Shown here: positions 6,207 through 9,517 of the stretch, in pieces
Layout of the letters: each line of letters starts with the position of its first letter
How positions within the stretch are numbered: position 1 is the stretch's first letter
Assembly: GCA_021826485.1 (NCBI GenBank)
Contig: JAKAZX010000133.1
Location: 1-9,517, forward strand
Direction of reading: 5' to 3'
DNA: 9,517 nt
From: Pseudomonadota bacterium
GTDB lineage: Bacteria; Pseudomonadota; Alphaproteobacteria; Acetobacterales; Acetobacteraceae
Program-made: the position numbers and the translations under genes
Notes under the pieces: generated by a model
The model's database searches: none
Seen by the model: only the letters and a program-made list of their open reading frames with translations
Told to the model about the DNA's origin: nothing

Positions 6207-6725
6207 ATGGCGGGACGGAAAGTGGGCGAGGCGATCCAGATCGAGGCGGCGGCGGAGCCGATGGCGGCCCTGCCGGCGCCGGAGCGGCCTGCCCAGGCGG
6301 CATTCGCGTCGGCGGCCAGCACCGCGGCGCAGTTCGACAAGGCGAATTCGGAGGTGAAGGCGAACATGGAGAAGGCAATGAAGACGGCGGAAGAACTGGT
6401 CACGTTCGGCCAGGGCAACTACGAGGCGATGGTGAAGTCCAGCCAGATCTGGGCCGCCGGCGTGCAGGACCTCGGCAAGCAGGTCGCGGCCAGCGCCCAG
6501 GCGCAGGTCGATCAGACGCTGGCGACGCTGAAGGCGTTCGCCGGCGTGAAGTCGCTCAAGGAAGCGATCGAGCTGCAGTCCAGCCTCGCCCGCTCCTCGG
6601 TGGAGAAGGCGGTGGCCGAGACCGGCAAGCTGACCGACGCCTCCCTGAAGCTCGCCGAGCAGACGCTGGCGCCGATCACGGCCCGCGTCTCCCTGGCCGC
6701 GGAGCGCTTCGGCCGCGCCGTCTGA
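6207..6725 (+). CDS. Phasin family protein (Phasin_2 type)
   Basis: This 172-residue protein probably coats polyhydroxyalkanoate storage granules, controlling their size and number. The core (about 55-155) is amphipathic, helical and rich in Ala, Lys and Glu, without cysteine. It contains segments typical of the family: LVTFGQGNYEAMVKSSQIWA (64-83), then GVQDLGKQV and SLARSSVEKAV. The N-terminal 45 residues are low-complexity, Ala/Pro-rich and probably disordered. The ATG at 6207 has AAGGAAG (6194-6200) 6 bases upstream, a very strong ribosome site suited to an abundant structural protein. It has its own promoter with operator-like palindromes and its own terminator, so it is a single-gene unit. 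No polymer synthase or regulator gene is in the window, so polymer production is inferred. Some phasin-like proteins serve other roles. Confidence 0.93.
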   Translation: MAGRKVGEAIQIEAAAEPMAALPAPERPAQAAFASAASTAAQFDKANSEVKANMEKAMKTAEELVTFGQGNYEAMVKSSQIWAAGVQDLGKQVAASAQAQVDQTLATLKAFAGVKSLKEAIELQSSLARSSVEKAVAETGKLTDASLKLAEQTLAPITARVSLAAERFGRAV

Positions 6726-6753
6726 ACGCTGCCGGCTGCAGCGGCTATTGCGG

Positions 6754-6790
6754 AACCGCCGGCCCCGGGGGCATCCCGGGGCCGGCGGTT
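6754..6790 (+). terminator. Intrinsic terminator after the phasin gene
   Basis: A perfect 16-bp inverted repeat (6754-6769 and 6775-6790) with a five-base loop GGCAT starts 28 bases after the phasin stop. The stem is almost all G and C with AA/TT at its base. The following T-run is short (TTTGGCGTTT), so termination may be partial, but position and stem strength fit a rho-independent terminator. Confidence 0.8.
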
Positions 6791-6991
6791 TGGCGTTTGT
6801 GGCCCTTGCGTCGGGCGCCCCGGCGCCCAAGCTGACCGGGCGGACGGTCGGCAAGGCGCGCAGAATCCGCGCGATGCCCTTTTCCCGGCCGCCCGGATTT
6901 CGATATCCTGCGGGGAAGGGCCGTTCAGGCGCCGATGCTGCGGGTTGCCGCGGGGCGGGCGCAGGGCGGCCGGAGACGAGTGGACGCAACG

Positions 6992-7339
6992 ATGAGCGAC
7001 GGCGACAAGCGCAAGGATGACGGACGCAACGACGGCAGCGACGGCCCGACCACCGGGGTGGTGGTCAAGGCCCGGCCGAAGACGCGCAAGCCCGCCATGT
7101 ACAAGGTCCTGATGCTCAACGACGACTACACGCCGATGGAATTCGTCGTCCACGTCCTGGAGCGCTTCTTCCAGAAATCGCGGGAGGAGGCGACGCGGAT
7201 CATGCTGCACGTCCATCGCCGCGGCGTCGGCGTCTGCGGCGTGTTCACATACGAAGTGGCCGAAACCAAGGTGACGCAGGTGATGGACCTGGCGCGCCAG
7301 AACCAGCACCCGCTGCAATGCACGATCGAAAAGGAATAG
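6992..7339 (+). CDS. clpS: ATP-dependent Clp protease adaptor ClpS
   Basis: This 115-residue adaptor recognises destabilising N-terminal residues (N-degrons) and hands the proteins to ClpA-ClpP. The charged, flexible N-terminal tail (1-30), needed in the family to engage ClpA, is followed by the folded ClpS core. VLMLNDDYTPMEFVV (39-53) carries the N-degron pocket residues N43, D44 and D45. IMLHVHRRGVGVCGVFTYEVAETK (positions 70-93) supplies H75, matching E. coli H66, and the C-terminal end HPLQCTIEKE is conserved. The ATG at 6992 is chosen because ClpS proteins usually begin MSD; its ribosome site is weak. A GTG at 6980, just 3 bases after GGAGA, and further upstream codons are alternatives. 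The 266 bases before it hold the phasin terminator and perhaps a weak promoter near TATCCT (6904-6909), without a convincing -35. Confidence 0.96.
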   Translation: MSDGDKRKDDGRNDGSDGPTTGVVVKARPKTRKPAMYKVLMLNDDYTPMEFVVHVLERFFQKSREEATRIMLHVHRRGVGVCGVFTYEVAETKVTQVMDLARQNQHPLQCTIEKE

Positions 7340-7630
7340 GGCGAGAAGGCGTAGGGCGGCGTGCCGGCCGGACGCTTTCGGGCCGCAAGATCGGCCGGAT
7401 GGCCGGGTCGTGCTGCACCTCTCCGAGTTTTAAGTGATCAGGGGATGACAAGCCGGGGCCGCTGGGTTCACCATCCGGCAAATACGGCAGTGCATCGTGA
7501 ACCCGGCGGCCCGATCCGGCAGGCCGGCTGCCGCGTAGAGACGCAGCAGAGGGACGGGGCGGGTCCGCCACCCCGCGGCTGGCACCGAATGCGGACGGAC
7601 TGATCTGTTGGCAAGGAGCGTCGGACGACC
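7340..7630 (+). other. clpS-clpA intergenic region, no convincing gene
   Basis: These 291 bases separate clpS from clpA. An 80-codon open frame (7361-7603) starting at GTG has no recognisable family, no good ribosome site and an Arg/Pro/Gly-rich composition typical of chance frames in GC-rich DNA, so it is not called. The region contains a locally AT-richer patch (GTTTTAAGTGATCA, about 7428-7441), an inverted repeat (7461-7507) and the clpA ribosome site AAGGAG (7613-7618). I could not identify a clear sigma70 or heat-shock promoter, although clpA probably has its own. Confidence 0.55.
7461..7507. repeat. Inverted repeat in the clpS-clpA gap
   Basis: GCTGGGTTCAC (7461-7471) and GTGAACCCGGC (7497-7507) pair over 11 bp with one T/G position, which would be a G-U pair in RNA; the inner 8 bp, GGGTTCAC/GTGAACCC, are perfect. 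The loop is 25 bases and no T-run follows. It could be a leader RNA hairpin or a protein-binding site. It does not fold as a tRNA. Confidence 0.45.
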
Positions 7631-9517
7631 ATGCTCTCGCGAAATCTCGAACAGACGCTCCATCGCGCCCTGTCGTATGCCAGTGAACGCAAGCACGAAT
7701 ACGCGACGCTGGAGCATCTTCTGCTCGGCCTGGCCGAGGATAGCGATGCCGCCACCGTGCTGCGCGCCTGCGGCGTCGATCTGGAGCGGCTGCGCGGCGA
7801 CCTCGTCGAGTTCCTCGACAAGGACCTGGCCGGGCTGGCCACCGACCGGCCGGGCGACCCGAAGCCGACCGCCGGCTTCCAGCGCGTGGTGCAGCGCGCC
7901 GCCATCCACGTCCAGTCCTCCGGCCGCGACGAGGTGACCGGGGCCAACGTGCTGGTGGCCCTGTTCTCCGAACGCGAGAGTCACGCCGTCTATTTCCTGC
8001 AGACCCAGGACATGACGCGCCTGGACGCGGTGAACTTCATCAGCCACGGCATCGCCAAGGCGCCGGGCCGCGGGCAGGCCCGCCCGGTCCAGGGCGCGTC
8101 CGAAGGCCATGAGCAGGAGCGGGAGGAGAAGCCGTCCCGCCGTGGCCAGGACGCGCTGACCAACTACTGCGTCAATCTCAACAAGAAGGCGATGGCCGGG
8201 AAGATCGACCCGCTGATCGGGCGCGAGAGCGAGATCGAGCGGACCATCCAGATCCTCTGCCGGCGGACCAAGAACAACCCGCTCTATGTCGGCGACCCCG
8301 GCGTCGGCAAGACCGCGATCGCCGAGGGGTTGGCCAAGCGCATCGTCGAGGTCGACGTGCCGGAGGTGCTGGCGAAATCCACCATCTACGCGCTCGACAT
8401 GGGCGCATTGCTGGCCGGCACCCGCTACCGCGGCGATTTCGAGGAGCGGCTGAAGGCGGTGGTGACGGAACTGGAGGCGCAGCCGCACGCGGTGCTGTTC
8501 ATCGACGAGATCCACACCGTGATCGGCGCCGGCGCCACCAGCGGCGGGGCGATGGATGCGTCGAACCTGCTGAAGCCGGCGCTCGCCTCCGGCACGCTGC
8601 GCTGCATCGGCAGCACCACCTACAAGGAATTCCGCAACTACTTCGAGAAGGACCGCGCGCTGGTCCGCCGCTTCCAGAAGATCGACGTGAACGAGCCGAC
8701 GCCCGAGGATGCGGTGAAGATCCTGCGCGGGCTGAAGGTGAACTACGAGAAGCACCACAAGGTGCGCTACACCGACGAGGCGATCCGCGCCGCCGTCGAG
8801 CTGTCGGCCAAGTACATCCACGACCGCAAGCTGCCCGACAAGGCCATCGACGTGATCGACGAGGTGGGCGCGAGCCGGATGCTGCAACCCGAGCACAAGC
8901 GCCGCAAGACGGTGACGCTGCGCGACGTGGAGGAGATCGTCGCCAAGATCGCCCGCATCCCGCCCAAAAGCGTCTCGGCCGATGACAAGGAGACGCTGCG
9001 CAACCTGGAACGCGACCTGCGCAGCATGGTGTTCGGACAGGACAAGGCGATCGAGGCGCTGTCCGCCGCCATCAAGCTGTCGCGCGCCGGCCTGCGCGAT
9101 GCCGAAAAGCCGATCGGCAACTACCTGTTCAGCGGGCCGACCGGCGTCGGCAAGACCGAGGTGGCGCGGCAGCTTGCCAGCACGCTCGGCATCGAGCTGA
9201 TCCGCTTCGACATGAGCGAATACATGGAGCGGCATTCGGTCTCCCGCCTGATCGGCGCGCCGCCCGGCTATGTCGGCTTCGACCAGGGCGGCCTGCTGAC
9301 CGACGCGATCGACCAGCATCCGCACGCGGTCCTGCTGCTGGATGAGATCGAGAAGGCGCATCCCGACCTGTTCAACATCCTGTTGCAGGTGATGGACCAC
9401 GGCAAGCTGACCGACCACAACGGCAAGACCGTGGATTTCCGCAACGTCATCCTGATCATGACGACGAATGCCGGCGCCGCCGACATGGCGAAGGAGGCGA
9501 TCGGCTTCGGCCGCGAC
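7631..9517 (+). CDS. clpA: ATP-dependent Clp protease ATP-binding subunit ClpA, 3' end beyond the window
   Basis: This AAA+ unfoldase threads substrates, including N-degron proteins delivered by ClpS, into ClpP. The visible 629 residues cover the N-domain (about 1-145, with HEYATLEHLLLGL and SGRDEVTGANVLVALFSE), a charged linker (about 146-175), the first ATPase module D1 and most of D2. D1 has Walker A GDPGVGKT (221-228, K227), Walker B LFIDE (D292, E293) and arginine-finger residues R346-R347. D2 has Walker A GPTGVGKT (502-509, K508) and Walker B LLLDE (D571, E572). The tripeptide IGF (624-626), just before the window edge, sits where the ClpP-docking loop lies (IGL in E. coli ClpA, IGF in ClpX). 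No ClpB-type coiled-coil middle domain is present. About 130-150 C-terminal residues are missing. The ATG at 7631 has AAGGAG 12 bases upstream, a rather long spacing. Confidence 0.97.
   Translation, partial: MLSRNLEQTLHRALSYASERKHEYATLEHLLLGLAEDSDAATVLRACGVDLERLRGDLVEFLDKDLAGLATDRPGDPKPTAGFQRVVQRAAIHVQSSGRDEVTGANVLVALFSERESHAVYFLQTQDMTRLDAVNFISHGIAKAPGRGQARPVQGASEGHEQEREEKPSRRGQDALTNYCVNLNKKAMAGKIDPLIGRESEIERTIQILCRRTKNNPLYVGDPGVGKTAIAEGLAKRIVEVDVPEVLAKSTIYALDMGALLAGTRYRGDFEERLKAVVTELEAQPHAVLFIDEIHTVIGAGATSGGAMDASNLLKPALASGTLRCIGSTTYKEFRNYFEKDRALVRRFQKIDVNEPTPEDAVKILRGLKVNYEKHHKVRYTDEAIRAAVELSAKYIHDRKLPDKAIDVIDEVGASRMLQPEHKRRKTVTLRDVEEIVAKIARIPPKSVSADDKETLRNLERDLRSMVFGQDKAIEALSAAIKLSRAGLRDAEKPIGNYLFSGPTGVGKTEVARQLASTLGIELIRFDMSEYMERHSVSRLIGAPPGYVGFDQGGLLTDAIDQHPHAVLLLDEIEKAHPDLFNILLQVMDHGKLTDHNGKTVDFRNVILIMTTNAGAADMAKEAIGFGRD

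Noticed and set aside
7364..7398. CCGGCCG/CGGCCGG inverted repeat shortly after clpS, considered as a terminator.
   Set aside because: The 7-bp arms are separated by 21 bases, similar GGCCGG strings are frequent in this GC-rich DNA, and no T-run follows.
7430..9418. A long open frame (662 codons) on the minus strand opposite clpA.
   Set aside because: It mirrors the clpA codon structure, a common effect of high third-position GC. Its product is rich in Arg, Gly, Asp and His without any family motif, while the plus strand encodes an unmistakable ClpA.

Overview
The window looks like chromosomal DNA from a GC-rich alphaproteobacterium. Acetobacteraceae or another Rhodospirillales lineage is my best guess, from the protein character, the phasin-clpS-clpA order and the third-position GC bias. 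I see no transposases, integrases, phage genes, tRNAs, rRNAs or CRISPR arrays. Most of the sequence is ordinary housekeeping and accessory metabolism, and I did not find a convincing new multi-gene system.

Positions 1-1902 (+) hold the end of a dipeptide/oligopeptide-type ABC transporter ATPase. It is coupled through an ATGA overlap to an amidohydrolase of the ATZ/TRZ deaminase/chlorohydrolase type, which suggests an uptake-plus-hydrolysis unit for a nitrogenous compound of unknown identity. Positions 1947-2690 (+) encode RadC, a JAMM-motif protein. Its stop codon directly abuts the stop codon of the convergent gene.

Positions 2691-4525 (-) form a compact cluster read right to left: type I methionine aminopeptidase (map), a hotdog-fold acyl-CoA thioesterase, and a TerC-family membrane protein. 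The TerC gene seems to lack a canonical start at the expected N-terminus. Upstream on the same strand (4647-5879) is a secreted D-alanyl-D-alanine carboxypeptidase with a C-terminal SPOR-like domain.

Positions 5880-6206 form a divergent control region. It has a good sigma70-type promoter for the phasin gene, flanked by two near-mirror TGCA(C/G)TGCA palindromes that look like operators, plausibly for a PhaR-type polyhydroxyalkanoate regulator. The phasin gene (6207-6725) ends at a perfect 16-bp hairpin terminator. Then come clpS (6992-7339) and clpA (7631 to the window end), the N-degron adaptor and its AAA+ unfoldase. They are separated by 291 bases that contain an inverted repeat but no convincing gene.
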